Shown here: positions 36,575 to 45,367 of the stretch, in pieces
Layout of the letters: each line of letters starts with the position of its first letter
Numbering within the stretch: position 1 is the stretch's first letter
Origin: Geodermatophilus amargosae
GTDB taxonomy: Bacteria; Actinomycetota; Actinomycetes; Mycobacteriales; Geodermatophilaceae
DNA length: 64,000 nucleotides
Assembly: GCF_900116515.1 (NCBI RefSeq)
Contig: NZ_FPBA01000012.1
Span: 62,001-126,000 of the forward strand
Direction of reading: 5' to 3'
The notes under the pieces: model-generated
Databases searched by the model: none
Seen by the model: the letters and a program-made list of their open reading frames with translations, nothing else
Told to the model about the DNA's origin: nothing
Translations under genes and position numbers: made by a program

Positions 36575-37470
36575 CGGCGACCGCCGTCCTGGTTGAGGAC
36601 GTGCAGCTCACCGACGAGCAGTTCCGCCGCCGACGACAGCTCCAGCGTCTCGGTGCCCGACAGGCCACCACCGGACCAGGTGACCGTCCACGTGCTCGTC
36701 GCCGTCACCGGCCACGCGCCATCCGGCGCGTGTCGGGTCGAGGCCCGCGCGTAGACGTGGCCGCAGTCCGGCGACGGCCCGGCCGCCCCCGGCACGTACG
36801 GCGTACCGGCGCCACAGACGACCGTGGTGCCGTCCCCCATGTCCCAGACGATGCGGCTCACCTCCCCCACGGCGGTGACCGTGACGCCACCGGCCGACGC
36901 CGTCTGCCGGGCCGGGCCGAGGAACTGCTCGCCCCGCTCGGTCCACATCCACACCGGCAGGCCGACCAGTCCGCTGCTCGAGCCCGGCGGCGGCGCCATC
37001 CGGATCTCCGGTGCGCGCATCGTGAGCGAGGCGATCGCCTGTTCCGCCAGGACCCGCGGATCGACCGGCGGTGCTGGTGGCGCCGAGCCGTTCGGCACGA
37101 AGACAAGCACCGCGGAGACGCCGGATCCGTCCAGGCGCGGGCAGACCTGCACGTACACCTCACCGTCGGCCGCGGTCTTCCCCTGCCAGATCACGCTGGT
37201 CGGCGCCGGCTGCGGCTCGGCCACGGTGTACGTACACGGGTCCGGCGGTGCCTCCTCCTCGGTCCCGGCCGCCCCGCCCGGATCGGTTGCGCCGCTCGAG
37301 GGGACGGCAGCGCCGCTCCCGGCGCTCCCGGCGGTGAGCAGGCAGACGCCCGTCAGCGGGTCCCGCTTCACGCACTCGACGGGGTCGGCGCCGGCCGGGG
37401 CGGCGGTGGACCCGAGGACGATGAGTGCTGCAGCGGTCGTCTGCAGGGTGCGGCGTGCGCCGGTCAGCAC
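36571..37470 (-). CDS. secreted protein with PKD-like region, pilus operon
   Basis: A 299-residue protein with a signal peptide (hydrophobic part about residues 10-25, cut near AGA-DP). Several cysteines follow (VECVKR, TGVCLL, DPCTY, QVCPRL), and near 195 a PKD-like segment EVSRIVWDMGDGTTVVCG. It is likely exported and disulfide-bonded. Such proteins accompany Tad-like operons of actinobacterial elements. GTG 37470 overlaps the lipoprotein stop by 7 bp. Confidence 0.72.
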   Translation of the reverse strand: MLTGARRTLQTTAAALIVLGSTAAPAGADPVECVKRDPLTGVCLLTAGSAGSGAAVPSSGATDPGGAAGTEEEAPPDPCTYTVAEPQPAPTSVIWQGKTAADGEVYVQVCPRLDGSGVSAVLVFVPNGSAPPAPPVDPRVLAEQAIASLTMRAPEIRMAPPPGSSSGLVGLPVWMWTERGEQFLGPARQTASAGGVTVTAVGEVSRIVWDMGDGTTVVCGAGTPYVPGAAGPSPDCGHVYARASTRHAPDGAWPVTATSTWTVTWSGGGLSGTETLELSSAAELLVGELHVLNQDGGRR

Positions 37471-38054
37471 GGCTGGCTCGTCAGGGGTTCCAGCACCGTC
37501 ACCAGCCAGGGCTCGCCCACCTCGGTGGGAAACTGGGTAACCCCGACGTTCCAGACGAAGCGGGGTGGCGTGCCCGGCGCGACCGGCACGCCGGTGTTGA
37601 CGTCGATTACCTGTCTGCTGCCGCTGTCGAAGCAGCCGGTGATCCGGACCGTCGGCCCCTCCGCCGCGGCCAGGTCGACCTCGGTGACCTCCGCGGTCAC
37701 CACCGAGTCGCCCTCCTGGCGGAGCCCCAGCGTGGCGTAGTCCCGCACGGACTGGACCGCGAGGACGGCGGCCGGGTCCCCCAGGTGGCGGCGGATCGCC
37801 GGCTCCCAGTCCTGCGCCGCCGGGTCCTTGCGAGCCTGGTCCGTCACCCGGACCGCGTCCTGAAAAGCCACCAGAGCCGCGACGGCCGCGGCCTCCTCCG
37901 GACTCGGCGGCGGCGGTGGGCTCGACGTCTGCGGGCTGGGCGCTGGCGCGCTCGTCGGTGGCTGGGTCGACGGAGCGGACTCGCCACCGCAGCCGGCTAC
38001 CAGCAGCACGGCGCCGGCCAGCAGGCCGCGGGCGCAACGCGCCAGCGGGCTCAC
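37464..38054 (-). CDS. lipoprotein, first gene of the pilus operon
   Basis: A 196-residue protein from GTG 38054 with GGAGG five bases upstream. The signal ends in a lipobox LLVAGCGG, followed by a Pro/Ser-rich spacer and a globular domain (ALVAFQDAVRVTDQARKDP, then WNVGVTQFP) of NTF2-like size. It heads the operon of twelve minus-strand genes that ends at 27068. Confidence 0.75.
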   Translation of the reverse strand: MSPLARCARGLLAGAVLLVAGCGGESAPSTQPPTSAPAPSPQTSSPPPPPSPEEAAAVAALVAFQDAVRVTDQARKDPAAQDWEPAIRRHLGDPAAVLAVQSVRDYATLGLRQEGDSVVTAEVTEVDLAAAEGPTVRITGCFDSGSRQVIDVNTGVPVAPGTPPRFVWNVGVTQFPTEVGEPWLVTVLEPLTSQPC

Positions 38055-38177
38055 CGGGACCTCCGGAGGACCGGGTGCTCCGGTCCCTCTGGACCCGTCC
38101 TTCGGCTCGCCAACAGCGAGCGGCTCCCGGCAGCCGCCCGAGGGACGGGCGCCGGGACGAGCGGGCTGGGACAGCGC

Positions 38178-38209
38178 ATGATCACCTCTCGGCAACAGGT
38201 GGTGATCAT
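38178..38209. repeat. 9-bp inverted repeat ATGATCACC/GGTGATCAT
   Basis: Perfect arms at 38178-38186 and 38201-38209, separated by 14 bases. It lies 124 bp upstream of the pilus operon. Size and symmetry suit a dimeric regulator's operator; a transfer-origin repeat is also possible. Confidence 0.45.
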
Positions 38210-38300
38210 TCATCGCTCAGGCGAGTGACCGGCGCAAGGCTCAATCCCCAGACTTCCTGCAGTCAGGTGACGCTGACACCCACCGCGCGTGGTCATTCTC

Positions 38301-38330
38301 AGCGGCAGAAGGCCTTCTTCACCTGCCGCT
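38301..38330. repeat. inverted repeat AGCGGCA/TGCCGCT with inner palindrome
   Basis: Arms at 38301-38307 and 38324-38330 enclose the palindrome GAAGGCCTTC (38308-38317). It may form a cruciform or be a protein-binding site. Confidence 0.35.
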
Positions 38331-38480
38331 GGCCGGCATCCCTGCCCGTGTCGGACCCGGTTCCCGATGGGCTCGACAGGCAGGGTGCAGACCGCATGCC
38401 CCTCCGCAGGGCCCCGGTGCGTCCACACCGGCTCGCACAGCATCAGCGCGACGCCAGGCTTCTCCGGTCGGCCACCCGTA

Positions 38481-38573
38481 ACTGGAGGGCGACTGGAGGA
38501 TCACCGGAGCGTCGCGTGCTCAAGCACCGTCCCGGACCTCAGCAGCCTCCAGTAGGCGGCCGGCGGACTGGAG
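38481..38573. promoter_or_regulatory. cluster of ACTGGAGG boxes before xis
   Basis: ACTGGAGG occurs at 38481 and 38492 (11-bp spacing), reversed at 38546-38553, and as ACTGGAG at 38567-38573. The last box is 113 bp before the xis start. The same box precedes the relaxase and the transfer operon. Confidence 0.42.
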
Positions 38574-38685
38574 CCAGCCCGCAGCGCCGTGTCGACGCTG
38601 GGTGGTGCCGGCGCCGGTCCCCGCCGTCGGCTCCGTCGTCGTCCCGGTCGGCCTACCGCCCCTGGGACCGCTCGAGAGGACGTCC

Positions 38686-38934
38686 ATGACGCACGATCTG
38701 CGCACCGGCAGCACGTCGACCCTGCTGACCCTCGACGAGGCCGCCGCCTACCTCCGGACTCCGGCTGCCACGCTGCGCTACTGGCGGCACCTCGGCGTCG
38801 GGCCGGACGGCTTCCGTCTGGGTCGCCGGGTGGTGTACCGCCGCGAGGACCTGGCGCGGTGGGTCGCCGAACGCCAGGACGCCGACCTGTCCCGCCGCGA
38901 CGTGGGCCGGCCGTCGCGGCGCCCCACTGGCTGA
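38686..38934 (+). CDS. excisionase-like MerR-type HTH protein
   Basis: An 82-residue protein from ATG 38686 with GAGAGGA at good spacing. LLTLDEAAAYLRTPAATLRY, GFRLGRRVVYRREDLARWV is the winged HTH_17 fold used by excisionases of actinobacterial elements. It lies 147 bp before the integrase on the same strand and should direct excision, possibly also acting as a repressor of its own promoter. Confidence 0.82.
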   Translation: MTHDLRTGSTSTLLTLDEAAAYLRTPAATLRYWRHLGVGPDGFRLGRRVVYRREDLARWVAERQDADLSRRDVGRPSRRPTG

Positions 38935-39081
38935 CGGCGCTCCCACGAGCAGCGCTGTCCACAGGCTGCCGTCATCCCCAGGTCCGTCGGGCCGGGATGG
39001 CGCCCGCGCCGTCCCCTTCGTGACGCTGCTGCCGTCGGACCGCAAACCGCACGCGCTGTGCCGGATCAGGGAGGAGCGCCC

Positions 39082-40227
39082 GTGGCGAGACCGCCCCTGG
39101 CCGTGGGGACGTTCGGGAAGATCGACTTTTATGTGGTCGGCACGGGGCGCATCCGCGCCCGGGTCAGCTTCCGGGACTTCGACGGCCGACGTCGCTCGGT
39201 GACGCGGTACGGGGACAGCCGGGCGCAGGCCGAGCGGCGACTCCGGGAGGCGCTGCGCGACCGGGACGGCTCGGTGGGCGCCACCGCGGGGGCCGACAGC
39301 CGTGTCAGCAGCCTGGTGACGATGTGGCTCGGCGAGATCGACGACAGCGAGCTGGCCGCGGGCACCAAGCGCCTGTACCGCTTCGCCGTGACCTCCTACG
39401 TGCTTCCGCCGCTCGGTGAGCTCCGCCTGCGCGAGGTGACCGTCCCAGCCGTGGACCGGACCCTGCGCGCGATCCGCCAGACCCACGGCGCCGGGGCGGC
39501 CAAGACCGCGCGCAGCGTGTTGTCGGGGATGCTCGCCCTAGCCGTCCGGCACGGTGCGTTGCCGGCCAACCCGGTGCGGGAGACGTCGCTGAAGCGCACA
39601 CAGCGGCGCACCGCGCAGGCGCCGCGCGCCCTCACCGTGCCGGAGGCACAACAGCTGCTCGCCCGGCTGTCCGCCGATCCGGAGGCGTCGCGGCTGGACC
39701 TGCCCGACCTGGTCGAGTTCATGCTCGGGACGGGCGTGCGCATCGGGGAGGCCTGCGCGGTCCGGCGGTCGGCGGTCGACCTCGACGGGGCCTCGCTCGT
39801 CGTGGCGGCCACCGTGGTCCGCATCCCCGGCCGCGGGCTCGTGATCCAGGAGTTCCCGAAGTCCGTGGCCGGCCGGCGGACCATCGGCCTACCCAGTCAC
39901 ATCGTCGAGCTCCTGACCCGCCGGACGGAGCGGGATCGGCTCCCCGGTGCGCTCGAGGTGGTCTTCTCGTCCCCCTCGGGGCGGCTGCGGGATCCGCACA
40001 ACACCAGCGGAGATCTGCGGAAGGCGTTCGATCGCGCCGACTTCGACTGGGTCACCTCGCACGTGTTTCGCAAGACGGTGGCGACCCGGCTCGACGAGGC
40101 GGGGCTGTCCGCCCGCCAGATCGCCGACCACCTGGGACACAACCGGCCGAGCCTGACCCAGGATGTCTACATGGGCCGGGGGCTGCCGAGCCCGCAGGCG
40201 GCAGCGGCGCTTCAGCGGCTCCGATAG
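39082..40227 (+). CDS. tyrosine-type integrase of the element
   Basis: A 381-residue site-specific recombinase. An N-terminal arm-binding part, a SAM-like core-binding domain (about 75-165) and a catalytic domain (about 185-381) are visible. Active-site residues: R220 (GTGVRIGEAC), K260 (FPKSVAGRR), H327 and R330 (SHVFRKTVA), H353 (DHLGHNRPS) and nucleophile Y363 (QDVYMGR). All are intact. GTG 39082 is preceded by GGGAGGAG; GTG 39058 would add eight residues. It lies 0.8 kb from the tRNA-Asn gene, its likely target. Confidence 0.93.
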   Translation: MARPPLAVGTFGKIDFYVVGTGRIRARVSFRDFDGRRRSVTRYGDSRAQAERRLREALRDRDGSVGATAGADSRVSSLVTMWLGEIDDSELAAGTKRLYRFAVTSYVLPPLGELRLREVTVPAVDRTLRAIRQTHGAGAAKTARSVLSGMLALAVRHGALPANPVRETSLKRTQRRTAQAPRALTVPEAQQLLARLSADPEASRLDLPDLVEFMLGTGVRIGEACAVRRSAVDLDGASLVVAATVVRIPGRGLVIQEFPKSVAGRRTIGLPSHIVELLTRRTERDRLPGALEVVFSSPSGRLRDPHNTSGDLRKAFDRADFDWVTSHVFRKTVATRLDEAGLSARQIADHLGHNRPSLTQDVYMGRGLPSPQAAAALQRLR

Positions 40228-40280
40228 GGGAACAGCGACCGGCGAGAGGCAGAGGAGTCTGTGCGTCGGCAGGGCGCGGC

Positions 40281-40541
40281 TCAGGGCGACGTGAGCACCG
40301 TGGCGGTCCAGGTGAACCAGGGCCGGCCCAGCTCGTCGGTGGTGATCTCGGGGCCGGTCACGGCCAGCGTCGACCAGTCCGGCAGCCCCAGATCTCCGGC
40401 GTCGAGCACTCGGTGGCGGAGCGCTGCCCGCAGTCCCGCGGTCGCCCGGCCGAGGTTGTCGTAGGGCAGCGACGTCGACGCCTGGTAGGCCACGGTGCAC
40501 ATCGTCCCTAAACCGCCGCACGCTCGGCACAGTTCGGTCAC
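40281..40541 (-). CDS. small protein with zinc-ribbon-like N-terminus
   Basis: An 86-residue protein from GTG 40541. MTELCRACGGLGTMC could bind zinc. It continues QASTSLPYDNLGRATAGLRA and LPDWSTLAVTGPEITTD. A frameshifted paralog lies at 24468-24656. One leucine is encoded by the very rare codon TTA (in GGLGT), which in related bacteria can delay expression. The function is unknown. Confidence 0.6.
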   Translation of the reverse strand: MTELCRACGGLGTMCTVAYQASTSLPYDNLGRATAGLRAALRHRVLDAGDLGLPDWSTLAVTGPEITTDELGRPWFTWTATVLTSP

Positions 40542-40605
40542 GTGCTGTCACACCAGGGGGTCGGTGCGCGTGGCTCGCCGGCGCCGGCGGGCTACACCCG
40601 TCCGC

Positions 40606-40833
40606 GTGACCGTCCCAATCCGCCTACTGGACGAGCGCCGCTTCGACCCGCCCCGCGACGTCGAGGTGCACAACGACGGCCGGTGGTGGTCCGGCCACCA
40701 GACGGCGTGGCGTCTGTGCGACGACGGATTCGGCTGGCGTGCCGCGGTCACCTGGCGGCAGCTGCACGACTACGGCTGGGGCCGGCACCTCACGAGCGTG
40801 CCGCCGGACCGTGTCCGCATCAGGACGCGCTGA
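40606..40833 (+). CDS. small Trp-rich hypothetical protein
   Basis: A 75-residue protein from GTG 40606: TVPIRLLDERRFDPPRDVEV, then many tryptophans (RWWSGHQTAWRL, FGWRAAVTWRQ, YGWGR). It is basic and possibly DNA-binding or beta-sheet-rich. No family is recognised. It is the last gene before the tRNA end of the element. Confidence 0.55.
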   Translation: MTVPIRLLDERRFDPPRDVEVHNDGRWWSGHQTAWRLCDDGFGWRAAVTWRQLHDYGWGRHLTSVPPDRVRIRTR

Positions 40834-40964
40834 GGCGCTGCCACCCGCGTCCACGTGGCGAGCAGGTCGGCCGCCCCGACGTCGGCAGGCCGGGCTATCC
40901 ACCGGGGCGACGACGTGGTCCCGGCAGAGATGACCGTCAACGGCACCGGCGGCCGGCTCGTTTG

Positions 40965-41023
40965 TTGGTCGTAAGTTGGTCGCGGACCCGGGCTGAGGAA
41001 GCCCTGCACGCCGCTGACCTGCG
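40965..41023 (-). repeat. integrase arm-type repeats and 14-bp repeat beside the tRNA
   Basis: TTGGTCG at 40965 and 40976 (11-bp spacing), then GCCGCTGACCTGCG at 41010-41023. The 14-mer and the GACCA repeats recur at 26932-26977. The position next to the tRNA 3' end suggests arm sites of the integrase at this attachment end. Confidence 0.5.
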
Positions 41024-41029
41024 GTGTTG

Positions 41030-41102
41030 CTCCCCCGATTGGACTCGAACCAATAACCCTGCGATTAACAGTCGCATGCTCTGCCAATTGAGCTACGGGG
41101 GA
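41030..41102 (-). tRNA. tRNA-Asn (GTT)
   Basis: Read on the minus strand, the gene starts TCCCCCGTAGCTCAATTGG and ends CGGGGGAG, giving a 7-bp acceptor stem and the G discriminator usual for tRNA-Asn. The anticodon loop is CTGTTAATC with anticodon GTT, and the T-loop region is GGTTCGAGTCC. CCA is not encoded. It is the likely insertion site of the element to its left; the attachment core should overlap the 3' end. The second attachment copy is not in the window. Confidence 0.95.
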
Positions 41103-41241
41103 CGGGCGGGCGGGGCCCGCGCACCCGACGAGAGTACCGCACGCCTCCCGACGGCCCGCGCAGGCTCCTCCCATCGCGGACGGTCGCGTCCGCCCGTAGC
41201 GTGATCACCTGGTCGTTCTCGTCTCGAACACGGAGGTCCTC

Positions 41242-41556
41242 GTGGCCAAGTTCTCCTTCCTCCTCGGCTTCGGCGCCGGCTACGTGCTCGGCGCACGGGC
41301 CGGCCGTGAGCGCTACGAGCAGATCCGCGGCCTGTGGTCCGACGCCAAGGACAACCCGCAGCTGCAGGGCCTGGCCGGCATGGCGCAGGCCCGCGCCGAC
41401 GACGTCGTCAGCTCGGTGAAGTCGAAGATGGGCCGCGACACCGGCTCGGACGTCGCGTCGGCCCGCAGCACCGGCACGACAACGATGCCGCCGGTCACCA
41501 CCACCGACTCCCCCGACCTCACCGCACTGCCCGTCGACCCGCCGCCGATGGGCTGA
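41242..41556 (+). CDS. YtxH-like small membrane protein
   Basis: A 104-residue protein from GTG 41242 with CGGAGG upstream. The N-terminal helix FSFLLGFGAGYVLGARAGRE has the glycine-rich pattern of YtxH-type proteins, followed by a charged helix and a Thr/Pro-rich tail. It is chromosomal, the first gene after the tRNA. Confidence 0.7.
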   Translation: MAKFSFLLGFGAGYVLGARAGRERYEQIRGLWSDAKDNPQLQGLAGMAQARADDVVSSVKSKMGRDTGSDVASARSTGTTTMPPVTTTDSPDLTALPVDPPPMG

Positions 41557-41560
41557 GCGC

Positions 41561-42142
41561 TCAGTCCGGCTGGTCCGCCGCAACCGCCTCGGCGAGCTTG
41601 CGGCGGGCCACCTCGCGCGCCTCCGGGTCGGTGCGGTCGGCGTCGTCGTCGAACACGACGGTCCACTCGCGCACCGCCTGACCGGGCACCCGCCGGGCCA
41701 CCAGCACCACCCCTCCCCCGCCGGGCAGCGGTGAGCGACGGCTGGCGACGACGGTCTGGTCGACCCGGCGGCGCACCACGGCGGGCAGGTCGCCGGCGTC
41801 GCTGAGCGCGTGGCGCTCGGCGGGCTCGCGGGCCTGTACGCCGGGCTCGACCTCGGTGAGCGCGCTGACGGTGAAGGTGCCACCGCCGTCCTTGGTGGCC
41901 GACCACCGGGCCGACCCCACCTCGTGCCAGGCCAGCACACCGACGTCCGCGGCCCGATCGAGCGGCAGGTCCTCCGGGACGACGCGCAGCCCGCGACTGG
42001 TGGCCACCAGCCAGCCCTGCCCGCGGACCAGCACACCCCATGCCAGCACCCGCTCGTCCGGGTCGGGCGAGGCGTGCACGACCGCGCGCACCGGCTCCGG
42101 CGGGCGGCTGAACCGGCGGCGCAGCACCGACGCGACGTTCAC
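41561..42142 (-). CDS. hypothetical protein downstream of dnaG
   Basis: A 193-residue soluble protein. RVLAWGVLVRGQGWLVATSR and GLRVVPEDLP suggest a beta-rich fold. The GTG overlaps the dnaG stop as GTGA, so both are co-translated. Similar proteins are commonly found next to dnaG in actinobacteria. Confidence 0.72.
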   Translation of the reverse strand: MNVASVLRRRFSRPPEPVRAVVHASPDPDERVLAWGVLVRGQGWLVATSRGLRVVPEDLPLDRAADVGVLAWHEVGSARWSATKDGGGTFTVSALTEVEPGVQAREPAERHALSDAGDLPAVVRRRVDQTVVASRRSPLPGGGGVVLVARRVPGQAVREWTVVFDDDADRTDPEAREVARRKLAEAVAADQPD

Positions 42143-44016
42143 GCCAGCCCGCCGATGGCCCGCTGCCGTAGTGAGATGGCCTCCTGCTCCAGCGCCATGA
42201 GGCGGCCGAAGGCGCGCATGTACTCGTCACCCTGCTCGACGGGGTTCATCCGCTGCAGCCTGCCCTTGAGCGCGGTGACCTGGCGGACGGTGGCCATCTC
42301 CTGCAGCCGGGCCAGCACCGCCGAGACGTAGCCGGCGTCGGCGTCGCCGACCGACCGCAGCGGCTCGACGGCGAGCGCGGTGAGCTGGGCGCGGGCGGTC
42401 TCGCGGTCGCAGTGCGCGGCCACCTCGTCCAGCCACGCCGGCCCGGTGACCTGCGCGGCCGCCGCTCCCCCGGCCTGCGCCACGGCAGCGGCGACGGCGG
42501 CGTAGTCGGGGTCGGTGTAGGCCTCAGGCGCGATCGCGTCGAACGACGGTCCGGCGATCTCGGGCACCTGCAGCGCGGCCTTCACCGCCTCCCGCTCGAC
42601 GGCGAGCGCGGCGTCGTCGGGGGTCCGCTGCGGGGCGCGCGGCCGCCGCGGCGCCGCGGTGTCCCCGCCGGTGATCCGGCGGACCCGCTCGAGCACCTCG
42701 CCCTCGTCGGTGTCGCCGATCAGCCCCGCCAGCCGGCGGGCGTAGGCCGGGCGCAGCGCGTGGTCCTTGACCTGGGCGAGCAGCGGCGCGGTCTTGTCCA
42801 GCGCGGCCACCCGGCCCTCGACGGTGTCCAGGTCGTACTCGGCCAGCGTCGTCCGCAGCACGAACTCGATCAGCGGGGTGCGCCGGGCCACCAGGTCGCG
42901 GACGGCGGCGTCGCCGTGCGCCTGGCGCAGCTCGCAGGGGTCGCGCCCGTCGGGCTCGACGGCCACGTAGGTCTGCGCGACGAAGCGCTGGTCCTCCTTG
43001 AACGTCTTCATCGCGGCGGCCTGCCCCGCGGCGTCGCCGTCGAAGGTGTAGACGACCTCCCCGCGGAACTCGTCCTGGTCCATGAGCAGCCGCCGCAGCA
43101 CGCTGATGTGCTCGGGGCCGAACGCGGTGCCGCAGGAGGCCACCGCCGTCGTCACCCCGGCCAGGTGGCAGGCCATGACGTCGGTGTAGCCCTCGACGAC
43201 GACGGCCTGGTGCTTCTTGGCGATGTCGCGCTTGGCCCGCTCGATGCCGTAGAGGACGGTGCTCTTCTTGTACAGCGGTGTCTCGGGGGTGTTGAGGTAC
43301 TTCGGGCCCGGGTCGTCGTCCATGAGCTTGCGGGCGCCGAAGCCGATGACGTCGCCGGTGATGTCGCGGATGGGCCACGCCAGCCGGCGGTGGAAGCGGT
43401 CGATGAGCGTGCCGCGCGAGGACTCCTTGGCCAGGCCGGCCGTCACCAGCTCCTGCTGGCTGTAGCCCTTGGCGCGCAGGTGCCGGGTGAGCGCGTCCCA
43501 GCCGGCCGGGGCGAACCCGCAGCCGAAGTCGAGCGCGACCTGCCGGTCGAAACCGCGGTCGGCGAGGAACTGCCGGGCAGGCCCGGCCTCGGGGCTGCGC
43601 AGCTGCTCGGCGTAGAACTCGAACGCGGCGGTGTTGGCCGCGACCAGCCGCGCCCGCTGCCCGGCCTGCGCACGGTCGGGCGCCCCGGTGGGCCGGCCGC
43701 CGTCGTCCTCGTACTTGAGCTCGACGTTCGCGCGCGCCGCGAGCCGCTCCACCGCCTCCGTGAAGGACAGGTGGTCGATCTGCTGGACGAAGCCGATGAC
43801 GTCACCGCCGGCTCCGCACCCGAAGCAGTGCCAGAGGTTGCGCGCCGGCGTGACGTGGAAGGACGGCGACTTCTCGTCGTGGAACGGGCACAGGCCCTTG
43901 AGGCTGCCGCCACCGGCGCGCTTGAGCTGCAGGTGCTCGCCGACGACCTCGTCGATCCGGCTGCGCTCGCGCACCAGCGCGATGTCCGCGGCTCGGATGC
44001 GTCCCCGGCCGGCCAT
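42139..44016 (-). CDS. dnaG: DNA primase
   Basis: A 625-residue replication primase. The CHC2 zinc finger has C43, H46, C64 and C67 ([20 protein letters not shown]). The catalytic core includes [15 protein letters not shown] and the toprim residues E275 ([10 protein letters not shown]) and D326/D328 (TFDGDAAG). The C-terminal helicase-binding domain is present. ATG 44016 has GGAGGGG upstream. The relaxase of the element carries a second, zinc-finger-less version of this core. Confidence 0.97.
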   Translation of the reverse strand: MAGRGRIRAADIALVRERSRIDEVVGEHLQLKRAGGGSLKGLCPFHDEKSPSFHVTPARNLWHCFGCGAGGDVIGFVQQIDHLSFTEAVERLAARANVELKYEDDGGRPTGAPDRAQAGQRARLVAANTAAFEFYAEQLRSPEAGPARQFLADRGFDRQVALDFGCGFAPAGWDALTRHLRAKGYSQQELVTAGLAKESSRGTLIDRFHRRLAWPIRDITGDVIGFGARKLMDDDPGPKYLNTPETPLYKKSTVLYGIERAKRDIAKKHQAVVVEGYTDVMACHLAGVTTAVASCGTAFGPEHISVLRRLLMDQDEFRGEVVYTFDGDAAGQAAAMKTFKEDQRFVAQTYVAVEPDGRDPCELRQAHGDAAVRDLVARRTPLIEFVLRTTLAEYDLDTVEGRVAALDKTAPLLAQVKDHALRPAYARRLAGLIGDTDEGEVLERVRRITGGDTAAPRRPRAPQRTPDDAALAVEREAVKAALQVPEIAGPSFDAIAPEAYTDPDYAAVAAAVAQAGGAAAAQVTGPAWLDEVAAHCDRETARAQLTALAVEPLRSVGDADAGYVSAVLARLQEMATVRQVTALKGRLQRMNPVEQGDEYMRAFGRLMALEQEAISLRQRAIGGLA

Positions 44017-44118
44017 GGGCCCCCTCCGTCGTGCTGCTGCCGGGACGCCGGTGCGCGTCCCGCACCGATCATCCCCTCTCGGGACGCCGACAGCGGCAGC
44101 CGTCCCGCAGCTGTGGGC

Positions 44119-44634
44119 TCAGCTGCTCCCGCCGACGACCCCGCCGATCGCGACGGCGTGGACCACGCCGTACTGGCGGCGGTTGAGCACCAGCAGCAGC
44201 CAGAGCAGGAAGACCTGGGCGTCGAGCGGGACGTCGTCGCCCGCGGTCAGCGTGGGCCGCGGCGACCAGCCGCCGGTCGACCCGCCCTCGGCGACCGTGG
44301 TACCGCCCGTCGAGCAGCGGTGGGTGCCCTTCCACCAGGAGCTCACCTCGAGGTCGACCACCGTGCCCTCGAGGTCGGCGCGCCAGCTGCCCTTCCACAT
44401 CGACGTCTGCACGGCGCGGAACCGGGCGGAGTCCCCGGGGTCGACCGCCCACCGGCCGACCAGCACGCCGCCCCTGCGCCGCTCGAGGACCCACTCGCGG
44501 TCCCCGACGACCGCGACCGAGCCCTCCTTCCAGAAGTCCGTGGAGCGCAGCAGCGCCACCGGCTCGCCGTCGCGCAGCACGGGGACCTCCCCCGTGCCCG
44601 CGCCGGCCTCACCGGCACTCCCCAGCTCCAGCAC
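44119..44634 (-). CDS. hypothetical protein
   Basis: A 171-residue protein from GTG 44634 with GGGAGG six bases upstream. It is rich in Trp and beta-strand patterns ([32 protein letters not shown]). Near the end [16 protein letters not shown] is a hydrophobic stretch, perhaps membrane-associated. No family is recognised. Confidence 0.65.
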   Translation of the reverse strand: MLELGSAGEAGAGTGEVPVLRDGEPVALLRSTDFWKEGSVAVVGDREWVLERRRGGVLVGRWAVDPGDSARFRAVQTSMWKGSWRADLEGTVVDLEVSSWWKGTHRCSTGGTTVAEGGSTGGWSPRPTLTAGDDVPLDAQVFLLWLLLVLNRRQYGVVHAVAIGGVVGGSS

Positions 44635-44651
44635 CCGCGCCTCCCGTGGAC

Positions 44652-45278
44652 TCAGCCGATGCCCGGCGCGACGACGACGCTCTCCCCGGTCACGCGGTAG
44701 AGCAGGTAGGCGGCGGTCTCCCTCAGGATGTACCGGAACTGCGTGTTGCGCGTCTGGACGGCGGGGCCCTGCCGCGTGGGCGAGCTCTCCGCGGAGATGC
44801 CGGCGTCCTCGGCCATCCGCTCGGCGCGCATGGCGTGCCAGGGGTCGGTGACGACGACGGCGCCGGACCACCCGCGCTCGCCGAACGCGGCGCCGACCGC
44901 GCGCATGCTCTCCAGCGTGTCCACGCCCTCGGGCACCGCGAGCAGCGACTCCCCGGGGACGCCGGCGTCCATCAGGTAGTCGCGCCCGGCCTCGGCCTCG
45001 GTGAACTGGTCACCGGCGGCCTTGCCGCCCACGGTGACGACGACCGGCGCGACGCCGTCCTCCCACAGCGACAGGGCGTGCTCGAGCCGCGCGGCGAAGA
45101 TCGACGAGGGGACGCCGTTGTACTGCGCCGAGCCGAGCACGACGATCGCGTCGGACTGCGGCCGGGAGTCCTGCCGCGCGGTCCACCAGATCGCGGCCGC
45201 CGTCGAGGCGACGAGCAGCAGGGCGGCGAGCACGAGGGCGCCGAACACCCGCGATACCAGCGCCCCGACCCGCGTCAC
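44652..45278 (-). CDS. ElyC/SanA/YdcF-like (DUF218) membrane protein
   Basis: A 208-residue protein with an N-terminal membrane helix (about 10-32) and a DUF218 domain: [57 protein letters not shown]. Members act in envelope biology; the reaction is unclear. Confidence 0.85.
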   Translation of the reverse strand: MTRVGALVSRVFGALVLAALLLVASTAAAIWWTARQDSRPQSDAIVVLGSAQYNGVPSSIFAARLEHALSLWEDGVAPVVVTVGGKAAGDQFTEAEAGRDYLMDAGVPGESLLAVPEGVDTLESMRAVGAAFGERGWSGAVVVTDPWHAMRAERMAEDAGISAESSPTRQGPAVQTRNTQFRYILRETAAYLLYRVTGESVVVAPGIG

Positions 45279-45367
45279 GGGTCATGGATAACACGCCGGT
45301 CCGCGACTCCCGTGGCAGCTGTGACGGGCGTGGCGCGCGGCGCCCGGGTCCCGGCGCGGACGTGGCG

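Larger units (their letters stand above)
38055..38685. other. 631-bp divergent control region between pilus operon and xis
   Basis: No convincing gene. It contains an inverted repeat at 38178-38209, a hairpin-forming stretch at 38301-38330 and four ACTGGAGG-type boxes between 38481 and 38573. Promoters for the pilus operon (leftward) and xis-int (rightward) should be here. Confidence 0.6.

Noticed and set aside
40503..40514. CGTCCCTAAA, equal to one arm of site D
   Set aside because: It lies inside a coding frame and lacks the second arm.
1..41029. Search for a second copy of the tRNA-Asn 3' end as the other attachment site
   Set aside because: I found no copy of the T-arm/acceptor sequence left of the tRNA; the left end of the element should lie outside the window.
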